The position numbers and the translations under genes were made by a program. A stretch of DNA of 64,000 bases from Sphingobium psychrophilum (GTDB lineage: Bacteria; Pseudomonadota; Alphaproteobacteria; Sphingomonadales; Sphingomonadaceae): contig NZ_JABBFV010000001.1 in the NCBI RefSeq assembly GCF_012927105.1, forward strand, positions 310,001-374,000, in the 5' to 3' direction. Numbering within the stretch: position 1 is the stretch's first letter; each line of letters begins with the position of its first letter. Below are positions 6,843 to 16,199 of this stretch, in pieces. The notes beneath the pieces are model-generated. The model saw only the letters and a list, made by a program, of their open reading frames with translations. It did no database searches and was not told the DNA's origin.

Positions 6843-9203
6843 GTGGGTAGCAAGCAGGAACAAGTCGCGGAACCGGACCGCCAGGAGCGTGCGTCGCTGC
6901 GCGCGATCATGGGCCTGTGTCCCGTCGCGCAAGATGGCGGAATCCGCGTGCTGGAAGCCCAGCTGCGATCCGCCGACAGCGTCGCCATCCTGCGCCATGG
7001 CATGAATATCTGCGGGATGCTGTTCTTGTGGCAGGTCTTTTCCCATTGCTGTCCGCTGCCCCTGCTGGGCGGCTGGAGCGCGGCGCTGGTCGCCGCGACC
7101 ACCATCGCCCTGCTGATGGACCGACAACGCCATCGCGCCAACAATATCGGCCTGTCGCCCGCCGACCTGCGGCGTCATGCGCTGGGCGGACTATTGCAAG
7201 GGCTGGTCTGGGCCGCCTGTATGGTGCTGGTGTCCCGGTCCGGGCAGACCGAGGAACTGGTGGCGCTGTGGACGCTGATCAGCTGCGTCATGGTCTGCGG
7301 CGCGATCAGCTATGCAGCGACGCCGCTGTCCGCCACGGCCTATCTTCTGCCCTGCATCCTTGGCCTGTTCGCCATGTTCGACGAAGGCGGGCAATTGCCG
7401 TTGCGGGCGCTGGCGACCAGCTATGCGCTGTCGCTGCTATGCGGCTGCTTCATCTATGCGCGGACTTTCGCCCGCCAGCACAGCACCACCGCGCAACTGG
7501 CGGAAAAGAGCGAAGTCGTCAGCTTGCTGCTGCGCGAATATGAGGTGGGCGGGTCCGACTGGCTGTGGCAGACCGATGCGCTGCGCCGGATCAATGGCGT
7601 GTCCAGCCGCTTCGCCGAAACGCTGGGCATGGAGCCGCACCAGCTGGAGGGCGCGCCGCTGGTGCAGATATTGGCCGGCAGCGGCTGGGACGATGGTCGG
7701 TTCGCCGCCGGCCTGCACAGCCTGGCCGACCATCTCAAGCGGCGGGAGAGTTTCAGCAATCTGGTGCTGCCGGTCGAGGTGCAGGGGCAATGGCGCTGGT
7801 GGGAGCTGTCGGCGTCGCCCCGCCATGACGAAAATGGCATTTTCCAGGGTTTTCGCGGGGTCGGGTCGGATGTGACGGCGCAGCGCGAATCGGCCGACAA
7901 GATCGCCCAGCTTGCCCGCTTCGATCCGCTAACCGGCCTGCCCAACCGCAGCCATCTGCGCGAGGTGCTGGACCAGGCGATGGACGCGGCCAAGGGGCGG
8001 TCGCCCGGCTGTGGTTTCCTGATGATCGATCTCGACCGGTTCAAGTCGATCAACGATACGCTGGGCCACCAGACCGGCGACAAGCTGCTGAGCCAGGTGG
8101 CGCGGCGGTTGCGGCAGGTTTGCGACACGGACATATTCTGCGGCCGGATCGGCGGCGACGAATTTGCCGTGATCATCCCGCATATCGCCGACAGTGCCGC
8201 CATTCCCCGCCTGTCGTCGGCGATCATTGGCGCATTGTCGATGCCCTATCAGGTCGACCAGCATATGCTGTATGTCGGCGCGTCGGTCGGATCGGCGTTG
8301 TCGCCGATGGACGGCCGCGATTCCGAAGCGTTGATCCGCAGCGCCGACCTGGCCCTCTATCGGGCCAAGGATGAAGGCGGTGGCGTGCATTGCGCCTATG
8401 AGCCGCGGCTCCACGCGCAGGCGGAGGAGCGGCGGCAGCTGGAATTGGCGCTGCGCGAGGCGCTGGAAAAGGATCAGCTGCACGTCCTTTACCAGCCGGT
8501 GGTCGATGCCGAACATGGCGTTGTGCTGGGGTTCGAGGCGCTGGTGCGCTGGACCCACCCGCAACTCGGCGCCATTTCGCCAGTCAAGTTCGTGCCGGTG
8601 GCGGAAGAGGCCCGGTTGATCGCGCCGATCGGCGAATGGGTGCTTCGCACCGCCTGCATGGAGGCGGTGACGTGGCCGGATGACATCCGCATCGCGGTCA
8701 ACGTCTCGGCCGAACAGCTGACCCATCCCAGCTTCGTCGCCGCGGTTGTGTCCGCGCTGGCGCAGAGCGGGCTGGATGCCCGCCGGTTGGAACTGGAAGT
8801 TACCGAGAGCGTGTTCATGAATGAGGATGCTGGCGCGCTCAAAGTGCTGGACCAGTTGCTGAGCCTCGGCATCCAGCTGTCGCTCGACGATTTCGGGACC
8901 GGCTATTCCTCGCTCGGCTATCTCAGCCGGACGCGGTTCAACACGATCAAGATCGACCGCAGCTTCGTCGTTGGCGCGTCCAAGAATACCCCCGAAAGCC
9001 TGGCCATCATCCGGGCCGTGGTGACACTGGCGGACAGTCTGGGCATGAGCACCACGGCCGAAGGCGTGGAAACCGAAGCCGAATTGCAGATGGTTCGGCG
9101 ATTGGGCTGCAAAAAGGTGCAGGGCTATTATTTCGGCCGGCCGATGATGCCCCAGGACGCGGCCCGCCTGTTCCCGGCACCTCAGCGGGTCGCCATAGGC
9201 TGA
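6843..9203 (+). CDS. Membrane-bound PAS-GGDEF-EAL cyclic-di-GMP protein
   Basis: 786-residue bifunctional c-di-GMP turnover protein. Residues about 50-205 hold several hydrophobic segments (a MASE-like sensor), followed by a PAS-like region (about 230-345), a GGDEF domain (DPLTGLPNRSHL, then RIGGDEFAV) and an EAL domain (GFEALVRW, NVSAEQL, LDDFGTGYSSL, IKIDRSFV, AEGVET). Both GGDEF and EAL catalytic motifs are intact, so cyclase, phosphodiesterase or both are possible. The start is the GTG at 6843 with no strong ribosome site; an internal ATG at 6909 is an alternative. It ends six bases from the convergent parA stop. Confidence 0.92.
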   Translation: MGSKQEQVAEPDRQERASLRAIMGLCPVAQDGGIRVLEAQLRSADSVAILRHGMNICGMLFLWQVFSHCCPLPLLGGWSAALVAATTIALLMDRQRHRANNIGLSPADLRRHALGGLLQGLVWAACMVLVSRSGQTEELVALWTLISCVMVCGAISYAATPLSATAYLLPCILGLFAMFDEGGQLPLRALATSYALSLLCGCFIYARTFARQHSTTAQLAEKSEVVSLLLREYEVGGSDWLWQTDALRRINGVSSRFAETLGMEPHQLEGAPLVQILAGSGWDDGRFAAGLHSLADHLKRRESFSNLVLPVEVQGQWRWWELSASPRHDENGIFQGFRGVGSDVTAQRESADKIAQLARFDPLTGLPNRSHLREVLDQAMDAAKGRSPGCGFLMIDLDRFKSINDTLGHQTGDKLLSQVARRLRQVCDTDIFCGRIGGDEFAVIIPHIADSAAIPRLSSAIIGALSMPYQVDQHMLYVGASVGSALSPMDGRDSEALIRSADLALYRAKDEGGGVHCAYEPRLHAQAEERRQLELALREALEKDQLHVLYQPVVDAEHGVVLGFEALVRWTHPQLGAISPVKFVPVAEEARLIAPIGEWVLRTACMEAVTWPDDIRIAVNVSAEQLTHPSFVAAVVSALAQSGLDARRLELEVTESVFMNEDAGALKVLDQLLSLGIQLSLDDFGTGYSSLGYLSRTRFNTIKIDRSFVVGASKNTPESLAIIRAVVTLADSLGMSTTAEGVETEAELQMVRRLGCKKVQGYYFGRPMMPQDAARLFPAPQRVAIG

Positions 9204-9209
9204 GCGCCG

Positions 9210-9959
9210 CTAGTCGACCTGCAACTGCCGTTCCACCATCGTCCATAGCGATGCAAAGGCCTGTGCGGGCTGCGACGCCGGGGCGAAGGCACCCAGCGGC
9301 TTGCGGCGCACCGTCATCTGTTCGATCGCGCTCGCCATCGGAATGGCGGGCCAGTCCGGCTGGCTGTCCAGCGCCGCGCGGTGGAGGCTGCGGCGGCGAT
9401 CGACCATCGAATAGACCGGCAGGATCGGCGCATGGTTACCGCCGCGCTGGACCAGATAGCGAGCGACTTCCCCCATCGCCCGCTGCGACAGGGGGGAGGG
9501 GATGACCGGAATGACGATCAGGTCGGCGGCCCGCAACACCTGTTCGCTGGTTTCGGTGAGGCCCGGCGGGCAGTCGAGGATGATGCGATCATAATCGCGC
9601 CCCAGGCTTTCGATCAGCTTGGCCAGCCGCTTCTTCTTGTCCATTTCGCGGAATAGATGGTCCAGGCTGCGCAGCGATGTATCGGCCGCGATCAGGTCCA
9701 GCCCCGCCACGGTTGAAGGCTGGATCAGCTTGCGGACGTCCACATCCTTGCTGAAGATCGCCTGCGCCGCGTCGCGGCTTTCCATGTCCGTGGACAAGAG
9801 CCAGCTCGACGCCGCCTGCGGGTCCAGATCCCATAGCAAGGTGCGCCGCTTGGAGATGGAGGCAGACGCCCAGGCCAGGTTGATCGCGAAGGTGGTTTTG
9901 CCCACGCCGCCTTTCAGACTGTAGACGGCGATGGTCGCCAATGTCGGTTCCTTTGCCAT
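9210..9959 (-). CDS. ParA family ATPase (orphan)
   Basis: ParA/MinD-type deviant Walker ATPase of 249 residues. Seen: KGGVGKTTFAINLAW (deviant Walker A with signature Lys) at residues 16-30, LLWDLDPQAASSWLL (Walker A'), and DYDRIILDCPPGL (Walker B). No parB, partition site array or MinC/E gene is adjacent, so it is an orphan. It could position a cellular cargo (chemoreceptor arrays, polysaccharide machinery) rather than segregate DNA; that is inference. Convergent with the GGDEF-EAL gene, and divergent from the TonB receptor. Confidence 0.88.
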   Translation of the reverse strand: MAKEPTLATIAVYSLKGGVGKTTFAINLAWASASISKRRTLLWDLDPQAASSWLLSTDMESRDAAQAIFSKDVDVRKLIQPSTVAGLDLIAADTSLRSLDHLFREMDKKKRLAKLIESLGRDYDRIILDCPPGLTETSEQVLRAADLIVIPVIPSPLSQRAMGEVARYLVQRGGNHAPILPVYSMVDRRRSLHRAALDSQPDWPAIPMASAIEQMTVRRKPLGAFAPASQPAQAFASLWTMVERQLQVD

Positions 9960-10012
9960 GGGGCGAGAGGCTACGGCTTCCCGCCATCAAAGCAAGCGCT
10001 CAATCATGGCTT

Positions 10013-10034
10013 TGTTACGCGCTTGTTACGCGCT
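10013..10034. repeat. Tandem 11-bp direct repeat
   Basis: The unit TGTTACGCGCT occurs twice with no gap (10013-10023 and 10024-10034), in the intergenic region upstream of the TonB-dependent receptor and upstream of parA. Could be a regulator site pair or simple slippage. Confidence 0.6.
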
Positions 10035-10087
10035 TTATGATGGCAACGCGATTGACAGAGGATATCGCGCGACGCATAGCGCCACTC

Positions 10088-10100
10088 GCGAATAATTCGC
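10088..10100. promoter_or_regulatory. Candidate Fur box
   Basis: GCGAA-TAA-TTCGC is a perfect 5-bp-arm palindrome 39 bases upstream of the receptor start codon. It resembles the GC-flanked palindromes described for Fur targets in alphaproteobacteria. Its position upstream of a siderophore-type receptor suits iron repression. Called on resemblance only. Confidence 0.45.
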
Positions 10101-10138
10101 AATATCATAAAATTTGTCCATCGGGGGGCATCGTTATC

Positions 10139-12289
10139 ATGTCGAAATCGCGGATTTCCGATTTATGCTGGGGAAGCGCGTCGTCGCTGGCTCTGTTCCT
10201 GTCACTCGCGATGCCAGCACGGGCGCAGACGGTCCCTGCCGATACGGTAACCGAGGACCAGATCGTCGTAACTGGTTCCTATACCACTAATGACAAGCTG
10301 GGATCGGCCACCGGTCTTAATCTGTCGTTGAAGGAGACGCCCCAATCGGTGACGGTAATGACCGCGCAGCGCATGGAGGATCAGGCGATCCGCACGCTGA
10401 GCGACGTCATCAACAACGCAGCCGGCGTATCCGCAAAGTCCTTCGACAGCGCGCGAAACGGCTTTTCTGCACGCGGGTTTTCGATCGACAATTACCAGAT
10501 CGACGGCATCCCGGTGCAGTGGGACGCAGGCTATAGCGCTGGCGAGTCCGAGATCGACATCGCTTTGTATGAACGGGTGGAGATTGTGCGTGGCGCAACA
10601 GGCCTGATGACGGGTGCCGGCAATCCTTCGGCATCGATCAACCTCATCCGCAAACATGCCGACAGCGAGCGCTTTACTGCCACGGTGACGGCGGCGGCCA
10701 GCCGCTGGGACAATTATTTCGCGATGGCGGACGTGTCTTCGCCGTTGTCAAGCGATGGCGCGATCCGCGCGCGCGTGGTTGCGAAATATGAGGAAGGCGA
10801 CAGCTTCACCGACCTGCTGCATAACAAGAAGCTGGTGCTTTACGGTGTGATCGACGGCGATCTGACGCCCGACACCCATGTTAGTTTCGGCGCCAGCTAT
10901 CAGGATAACAGCCCGAGCGGCACGCAATGGGGTGGCCTGCCGGTTTGGCATTCCGATGGCAGCCGGACCGACTGGAAGCGGTCGAAGACGATCGGCGCGG
11001 ACTGGACCCGCTGGGCGTCGACCAACCAGACCTATTTCGCCAATCTGACCCAGCAAATCGGCACCAATTGGTCGCTCAGGCTGTACGGCAATTACACCAT
11101 CAATGAAGGCGACATGCAGTTGCTCTATTTGTCGGGTTCGCCGGACCGGACCACGGGTCTGGGGATGGGCGCTTTCCCGGCCAATTACCGGGGCAAGTTG
11201 GAACAGGCCGATGTCGGCGCGCGCTTGACGGGCAAATATCAGCTTTTCGGTCGCGACCATGACCTGATCCTGGGTGCGAGCTACGCCCGTCAGCAACAGG
11301 ATTTCTACAGCCGCGCGGCGCTCGATTCGGTGTCGGCTGGCGACTTCAACAATTGGGACGGGTCGATCGCTGAGCCGCGCTGGAGCAGCACCCTGTCGCA
11401 TGATCTTGACCAGAGGACCAAGCAGTGGGGCTATTTCGCCGCCACGCGCCTGTCCGTCAGCGATCCGTTCAAGCTCATCGTCGGCGGCCGCCTGAGCAGC
11501 TGGGAACGCAAGGGTGTTTCCTATGGTGCACCCATCGACTTTGGCGACAAGAACCGCCTGCTGCCCTATGTCGGCGCGCTCTACGACATCACGCAAAATC
11601 ACAGCGTCTATGCCAGCTTCACCAAGATCTTCCAGCCGCAAAGCGCGCAGGACCGCAACGGCAATTTTCTGGCCCCGATCACCGGAAATAATTATGAAGG
11701 CGGCATCAAAAGCAGCTTTTTTGGCGGCGCGCTCAATACTGCCATTTCGGTATTTCGTATCGAGCAGGACAATCTGGCCCAGTCTGATACCGGCTATCTG
11801 ATTCCCGGCACCATTTTCGAAGCCTCCTATGCTGCGGAGGGTGCGCGCAGCACCGGCTTCGAGGTTGAGGCCAATGGCGAGATTCTGCCGGGCTGGTCGG
11901 TCGCGGGTAATTATACTCAGTTCAAGGCGAAGGATGCGAACGGCGATCGCGTGAACACGCTGTTCGCACAGAAGCTGCTGCGCCTGTTCACAACCTATGA
12001 TTTCGCCGGTTCGCTCAAGGGGCTAACCGTGGGCGGTGGCGTCAATTGGGAAGGGCTAAGCTATACCGACACCACAAACCCGGTGACCGGCGCGGACGAA
12101 CGGTTGAAGGTGAAGCCCTATGCGCTGGTCAACCTGATGGGCCGCTATGAATTTGTCGAGGGGCTGTCGGCCCAGGTCAATATCGACAATCTGTTCGACA
12201 AAAAATATTATTCGCAGATCGGCTTCTACAATCAGTTGGCCTTTGGCGAACCGCGCAACGTCACCTTCACGCTGCGCTATCATTATTGA
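10139..12289 (+). CDS. TonB-dependent siderophore receptor
   Basis: Outer-membrane ferric-siderophore receptor, 716 residues from ATG 10139. An in-frame opening back to 9941 is discarded because the signal peptide starts at 10139, with a run of G at about 10122-10127 as ribosome site. Signal peptide ends near MPARAQ. The plug domain shows LSLKETPQSVTVMT, QRMEDQAIRTLSDV, GVSAKSF, FSARGFSIDNYQIDGIPVQ and VEIVRGATGLMTGAGNPSAS, which is the FhuE/FpvA-type siderophore pattern; the barrel ends NVTFTLRYHY with a terminal aromatic. No FecI/FecR or periplasmic binding genes are next to it. Substrate not predictable. Confidence 0.92.
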   Translation: MSKSRISDLCWGSASSLALFLSLAMPARAQTVPADTVTEDQIVVTGSYTTNDKLGSATGLNLSLKETPQSVTVMTAQRMEDQAIRTLSDVINNAAGVSAKSFDSARNGFSARGFSIDNYQIDGIPVQWDAGYSAGESEIDIALYERVEIVRGATGLMTGAGNPSASINLIRKHADSERFTATVTAAASRWDNYFAMADVSSPLSSDGAIRARVVAKYEEGDSFTDLLHNKKLVLYGVIDGDLTPDTHVSFGASYQDNSPSGTQWGGLPVWHSDGSRTDWKRSKTIGADWTRWASTNQTYFANLTQQIGTNWSLRLYGNYTINEGDMQLLYLSGSPDRTTGLGMGAFPANYRGKLEQADVGARLTGKYQLFGRDHDLILGASYARQQQDFYSRAALDSVSAGDFNNWDGSIAEPRWSSTLSHDLDQRTKQWGYFAATRLSVSDPFKLIVGGRLSSWERKGVSYGAPIDFGDKNRLLPYVGALYDITQNHSVYASFTKIFQPQSAQDRNGNFLAPITGNNYEGGIKSSFFGGALNTAISVFRIEQDNLAQSDTGYLIPGTIFEASYAAEGARSTGFEVEANGEILPGWSVAGNYTQFKAKDANGDRVNTLFAQKLLRLFTTYDFAGSLKGLTVGGGVNWEGLSYTDTTNPVTGADERLKVKPYALVNLMGRYEFVEGLSAQVNIDNLFDKKYYSQIGFYNQLAFGEPRNVTFTLRYHY

Positions 12290-12290
12290 G

Positions 12291-12331
12291 ACGAAAGAGG
12301 GGACGAACCGCTGGTTCGTCCCCTCTTTCGT
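12291..12331. terminator. Perfect 19-bp hairpin, bidirectional terminator
   Basis: ACGAAAGAGGGGACGAACC (12291-12309), loop GCT, and its exact reverse complement (12313-12331), one base after the receptor stop region and 26 bases before the convergent arsC-like stop. The A/T-rich ends give short U tracts on both strands. Confidence 0.85.
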
Positions 12332-12357
12332 TCGGTTCGCACCAATGTGCAGCGCAG

Positions 12358-12702
12358 TTATAGAAGCTTCTGCGCCTTTTCCGGTGGGCGGGCTATAACT
12401 GCGCCCTTGTCGGTAATGACGATGGGCCGCTCGATCAGGATGGCGTGCTGCGCCATCGCGTCCAGCACCGCATCGTCGTCGCTGGTGTCGAGGCCGATCT
12501 CCTTGACCACCGCTTCGCCTTTGCGAACCGCTGCCGAAGGACTGACGCCAGCCTTGGTCAGTACCGCCGCAATCTGTTCGCGGGAGGGCGGGGTCTTCAG
12601 ATAGTCGAAGATCTCCACCTCCACTCCCGCCGTTTCCTCCAGAATAGCCAGCGCCTGGCGCGACTTGGAGCAGCGGGAATTATGCCAGATGACGGCCTTC
12701 AC
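12358..12702 (-). CDS. ArsC/Spx-family arsenate reductase-like protein
   Basis: Thioredoxin-fold protein of 114 residues in the glutaredoxin-dependent ArsC family. Contains [15 protein letters not shown], with catalytic Cys at residue 11, [17 protein letters not shown] and the [17 protein letters not shown] block that supplies the arsenate-binding Arg residues. The GTG at 12702 overlaps the accC stop as GTGA and gives a start right at the family N-terminus, so the 12 residues further upstream are not included. No other ars gene is nearby; being coupled to accC suggests a housekeeping reductase role rather than an arsenic-resistance operon. Family firm, substrate not. Confidence 0.85.
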   Translation of the reverse strand: MKAVIWHNSRCSKSRQALAILEETAGVEVEIFDYLKTPPSREQIAAVLTKAGVSPSAAVRKGEAVVKEIGLDTSDDDAVLDAMAQHAILIERPIVITDKGAVIARPPEKAQKLL

Positions 12703-14051
12703 TGGCCATCTTCCCGCGCCAGCCATTCTTCCAGCCACTTGATCGTGTAATTGCCGTCGAGGAAATCGGGATCGCGCAACAATGCCTGATGCAAGGGAAT
12801 CGTGGTCTTCATCCCCTCGATCACATATTCCTCCAGCGCGCGCTTCAACCGCATGATCGCGCCCTCGCGGGTGCGGCCATAGACGATCAGCTTGCCGATC
12901 ATGGAGTCGTAATAAGGCGGCACCTTATAGCCCTGATACAGGCCGCTATCGACGCGGACATGCATCCCGCCCGGCACATGATAGCTGGTGACGGTGCCCG
13001 GCGAGGGGGCGAAGGTCCGGGGATCTTCGGCATTGATGCGGCATTCGATCGCATGGCCGGTGAAGCGCAGTTCGTCCTGCGTCACCGACAGCGGCTTGCC
13101 CTCGGCGATGCGGATCTGTTCGCGCACCAGGTCGACGCCGGTGATCATCTCCGTCACCGGATGTTCCACCTGAAGCCGGGTGTTCATCTCGATGAAATAG
13201 AATTCGCCGTCTTCCCACAGGAACTCGATCGTGCCCGCGCCGCGATAGCTCATGTCGGCCATCGCCTTGGCGCAAACGCCGCCGATGCGGTCGCGATCGG
13301 CTTGGCTCAGAATCGGGGAGGGGGCTTCTTCCAGCACCTTCTGGTGACGGCGCTGGAGCGAACAGTCGCGCTCGCCCAGATGGATCGCATTGCCATTGCC
13401 GTCGCCGAAGATCTGGATTTCGATATGGCGCGGATTGCCGAGATATTTTTCGAGATAGACGGTCGCGTCGCCGAACGCGGCCTTCGCTTCCGAACCGGCC
13501 TGCTGCATCAGCGTTTCCAGCTCGTCGGGCGAGTTGCACACTTTCATGCCGCGACCGCCACCGCCGGACGCCGCCTTGATGATGACCGGGTAACCGGCCT
13601 TCTCCGCGATCGCCTTGGCTTCCTCCAGGTCGCTGATCGCGCCATCGGAGCCGGGGACGAGCGGCAGGCCCAGCGCGCCAGCGGTGCGCTTGGCTTCGAT
13701 CTTGTCGCCCATGGTGCGGATATGTTCGGGCTTGGGCCCCACAAAGGCGATGCCGTGCGCTTCGACGATTTCGGCGAACTTGGCGTTTTCCGACAGGAAG
13801 CCATAGCCCGGATGGATCGCGTCCGCGCCGGAGATTTCCGCAGCGGAGATGATCGCGGCGACGTTGAGATAGCTGTCCTTGGCCGCGGGCGGCCCGATGC
13901 AGATCGCTTCGTCGGCCAGCCGCACATGCATGGCGTCGGCGTCGGCGGTCGAATGGACCGCCACCGTCTTGATGCCCATTTCATGGCAGGCGCGGTGGAT
14001 GCGCAGCGCGATTTCGCCGCGGTTGGCGATCAGCAGCTTTTCGATGGCCAT
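12699..14051 (-). CDS. accC: Acetyl-CoA carboxylase, biotin carboxylase subunit
   Basis: ATP-dependent carboxylation of the biotin carried by AccB, the first half-reaction of fatty acid synthesis. The 450-residue protein starts [18 protein letters not shown]; seven further in-frame codons begin at a TTG and are not included. Seen: [25 protein letters not shown] (ATP grasp glycine loop), [16 protein letters not shown], and ECRINAEDP. Lies directly downstream of accB with a 13-base gap and overlaps the downstream arsC-like gene by four bases, so the transcript runs aroQ?/accB-accC-arsC on the minus strand. Confidence 0.96.
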   Translation of the reverse strand: MAIEKLLIANRGEIALRIHRACHEMGIKTVAVHSTADADAMHVRLADEAICIGPPAAKDSYLNVAAIISAAEISGADAIHPGYGFLSENAKFAEIVEAHGIAFVGPKPEHIRTMGDKIEAKRTAGALGLPLVPGSDGAISDLEEAKAIAEKAGYPVIIKAASGGGGRGMKVCNSPDELETLMQQAGSEAKAAFGDATVYLEKYLGNPRHIEIQIFGDGNGNAIHLGERDCSLQRRHQKVLEEAPSPILSQADRDRIGGVCAKAMADMSYRGAGTIEFLWEDGEFYFIEMNTRLQVEHPVTEMITGVDLVREQIRIAEGKPLSVTQDELRFTGHAIECRINAEDPRTFAPSPGTVTSYHVPGGMHVRVDSGLYQGYKVPPYYDSMIGKLIVYGRTREGAIMRLKRALEEYVIEGMKTTIPLHQALLRDPDFLDGNYTIKWLEEWLAREDGQ

Positions 14052-14064
14052 GGGTCCGACGGCC

Positions 14065-14550
14065 TTATTCAATGACGATCAGCGGCTGGTCATATTCGAC
14101 CGGCTGGCCGTTATCGACCAGAACGGCCTTGACCGTGCCCGCAACTGGCGCGGCGATGGCGTTCATGACTTTCATCGCTTCGACTATCAGGATCGTCTCT
14201 CCAGCCGCGACCTGCGATCCGATGCGGGCGAAGGGGGCGGAGCCGGGTTCGGCCGACAGATAGGCGGTGCCGACGATCGGCGATTTGACGAGCGTGCCGG
14301 CGGGCAACGATGCTTCGGCAGGCGCAGCCGCGGCGGCCGGTGCAGGCGCTGCGGCGGGGGGCGCGGCAGCAGGGGCGGGCGCGGCATAGACCGGCGCGGC
14401 GCTGGCCGCGGCCTTGCGCGCGACGCGGATCTTGCGGTCGCCGTCCTCGACCTCGATCTCGGTCAAGTTGGTGTCGTCGAGCAGCGCGGCGAGATCGCGC
14501 ACCAGCTGTACGTCTACCTGCATAGCGCCCTTTTCTTGTTTTTCGGTCAT
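14065..14550 (-). CDS. accB: Biotin carboxyl carrier protein of acetyl-CoA carboxylase
   Basis: 161-residue carrier. N-terminal region ([20 protein letters not shown]) is followed by a long Ala/Pro linker (about residues 48-80) and a biotinyl domain with [19 protein letters not shown] (Lys of EAMKM-type motif is the biotin site) and a C-terminal QPLIVIE. The ATG at 14550 is chosen over codons reaching to 14601 because it matches the usual short N-terminus. Works with AccC immediately downstream; accA and accD are not in the window. Confidence 0.95.
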   Translation of the reverse strand: MTEKQEKGAMQVDVQLVRDLAALLDDTNLTEIEVEDGDRKIRVARKAAASAAPVYAAPAPAAAPPAAAPAPAAAAAPAEASLPAGTLVKSPIVGTAYLSAEPGSAPFARIGSQVAAGETILIVEAMKVMNAIAAPVAGTVKAVLVDNGQPVEYDQPLIVIE

Positions 14551-14642
14551 GTGAGTCCCTGGCCGGTGAATATCGGTTCTGGTGCCCGCGCCTATGCGCA
14601 TTTACGCCCAAGCGCAACTTTTGTGCGCTCAAACGCGCCGCC

Positions 14643-15083
14643 TTATAGTTCCAGAGCGGCCTCCAGCGCCAGCATGTAGGACATCGGGCCAAAGCCCGCG
14701 ATCGTGCCCTTGGCCGCCATGCCGACATAGCTTTTATGGCGGAAGGCTTCGCGCTTGTGCGGGTTGGACAGGTGGATTTCGATCACCGGCACGGTCACCG
14801 CCTTGATCGCGTCGTGCAGCGCGACCGACGTGTGGGTCAGGCCGCCGGGATTCATGATGATGGCGTGGGCGCCCTCCGCATGGGCTTCCTGCACCCAGTC
14901 GATCAGATGGCCTTCATGGTTGGACTGGCGGAAATCGATTTCGACATGGGCGCGGGTCGCCGCGTCGTCCATCCGCTCGGCAATATCGTCCAGCGTGTCA
15001 TAGCCGTAGATTTCCGGCTCGCGCGTGCCCAGCATGTTCAGATTGGGTCCGTTCAATACATAGATTTTACGCATGTCGGCCAT
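14643..15083 (-). CDS. aroQ: 3-dehydroquinate dehydratase, type II
   Basis: Dehydrates 3-dehydroquinate to 3-dehydroshikimate in the shikimate pathway; dodecameric cytoplasmic enzyme. 146 residues from ATG 15083: VLNGPNLNMLGTREPEIYG (Arg and catalytic Tyr), FRQSNHEGHLIDW, IIMNPGGLTHTSVAL, EIHLSNPHKREAFRHKS (catalytic His region) and IAGFG. An alternative start is the ATG three codons in, at 15074. Same strand and 92 bases upstream of accB, an order commonly seen in alphaproteobacteria. Confidence 0.95.
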   Translation of the reverse strand: MADMRKIYVLNGPNLNMLGTREPEIYGYDTLDDIAERMDDAATRAHVEIDFRQSNHEGHLIDWVQEAHAEGAHAIIMNPGGLTHTSVALHDAIKAVTVPVIEIHLSNPHKREAFRHKSYVGMAAKGTIAGFGPMSYMLALEAALEL

Positions 15084-15152
15084 GGCGATCCCCTTGCATG
15101 TTGCGACCGGGGCAAGGCCGCCCCTATATGCGGCACGATCCTTAGCCCTTCG

Positions 15153-15172
15153 TGTCTCGCTTAGTCGAGACA
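15153..15172. other. Short hairpin upstream of thiSG
   Basis: TGTCTCG-CTTAGT-CGAGACA, a 7-bp perfect stem, sits just before the start codon of the thiamin gene. It is too small to be a TPP riboswitch and no CUGAGA core is visible in the 97-base gap to aroQ. Confidence 0.4.
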
Positions 15173-15179
15173 TCTTCGC

Positions 15180-16199
15180 ATGTTCGGGAAAGCCATTATG
15201 AGCACAGACGGCACCATTTCCATCCACATCAATGGCGAGCATCGCCGTATCCGCGACGGTCTGACCCTCGCGCAACTGGCGAGCGAACTGGGCTTCGTGC
15301 CCGAAAAGGTTGCAGTCGAGCGCAATTTGGAGGTCGTGCCCCGATCGACCCTGGCGCAGGTCATGGTCGAGGATGGCGACGAACTGGAGATCGTCCACTT
15401 TGTCGGCGGCGGTGATGTGTCAGCAGTGGCGGACGACAGCTGGACCGTGGCGGGCAAGACATTCCGGTCGCGCCTGATCGTGGGCACCGGCAAATATAAG
15501 AGCTTCGAACAGAATGCGGCGGCGGTGGCGGCGTCGGGCGCGGAGATCGTCACCGTGGCGGTGCGTCGCGTCAATGTGTCCGATCCCAATGCGCCGATGC
15601 TTACCGACTATATCGATCCCAAGAAGATCACCTATCTGCCCAACACGGCGGGTTGCTTCACCGGCGAAGATGCGATCCGCACCTTGCGCCTGGCGCGCGA
15701 GGCGGGCGGCTGGGACCTGGTGAAGCTGGAAGTGCTGGGGGAGGCGCGCACGCTGTATCCCGACATGGTCGAAACGCTGCGCGCGACCGAGATATTGGCC
15801 AAGGAAGGCTTCAAGCCGATGGTCTATTGCGTGGACGATCCGATAGCGGCCAAGCGGTTGGAGGATGTCGGCGCGGTCGCGATCATGCCGCTGGGCGCGC
15901 CGATCGGGTCGGGCCTGGGCATCCAGAACCGGGTCACCATCCGCCTGATCGTGGAGGGCACCAAGTTGCCGGTGTTGGTCGATGCCGGCGTAGGCACAGC
16001 ATCCGAAGCGGCGCAGGCGATGGAACTGGGCTGCACGGGCGTGTTGATGAACACCGCCATCGCCGAGGCGAAAGACCCGGTGTTGATGGCCGCCGCGATG
16101 AAGGCGGGGGTCGAGGCCGGTCGCATGGCCTATCGCGCCGGACGCATGGGCCGGCGGATGTATGCCGACCCGTCCAGCCCGCTGGCGGGGTTGATCTAG
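15180..16199 (+). CDS. thiG: Fused sulfur carrier ThiS - thiazole synthase ThiG
   Basis: 339-residue fusion. Residues 7-78 form a ThiS-like ubiquitin-fold domain ([46 protein letters not shown]) ending HFVGGG, and residues about 85-339 are ThiG ([54 protein letters not shown] with the Schiff-base Lys, [26 protein letters not shown]). ThiG makes the thiazole ring from deoxyxylulose phosphate, dehydroglycine and ThiS-thiocarboxylate. In the fusion the ThiS glycines are internal, so thiocarboxylation needs cleavage or a different chemistry. ATG 15180 or 15198 can start it. Its stop overlaps the convergent lysR stop. Confidence 0.92.
   Translation: MFGKAIMSTDGTISIHINGEHRRIRDGLTLAQLASELGFVPEKVAVERNLEVVPRSTLAQVMVEDGDELEIVHFVGGGDVSAVADDSWTVAGKTFRSRLIVGTGKYKSFEQNAAAVAASGAEIVTVAVRRVNVSDPNAPMLTDYIDPKKITYLPNTAGCFTGEDAIRTLRLAREAGGWDLVKLEVLGEARTLYPDMVETLRATEILAKEGFKPMVYCVDDPIAAKRLEDVGAVAIMPLGAPIGSGLGIQNRVTIRLIVEGTKLPVLVDAGVGTASEAAQAMELGCTGVLMNTAIAEAKDPVLMAAAMKAGVEAGRMAYRAGRMGRRMYADPSSPLAGLI

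Noticed and set aside
5022..7178. Very long minus-strand open frame (718 codons) over the acyl-AMP ligase
   Set aside because: Composition is the Arg/His/Gln/Asp-rich pattern produced by reading a high-GC gene backwards; no domain, and the plus-strand gene is unmistakable.
15084..15179. TPP riboswitch upstream of thiSG
   Set aside because: No CUGAGA or other THI-box core in the gap; only a short 7-bp hairpin is present.
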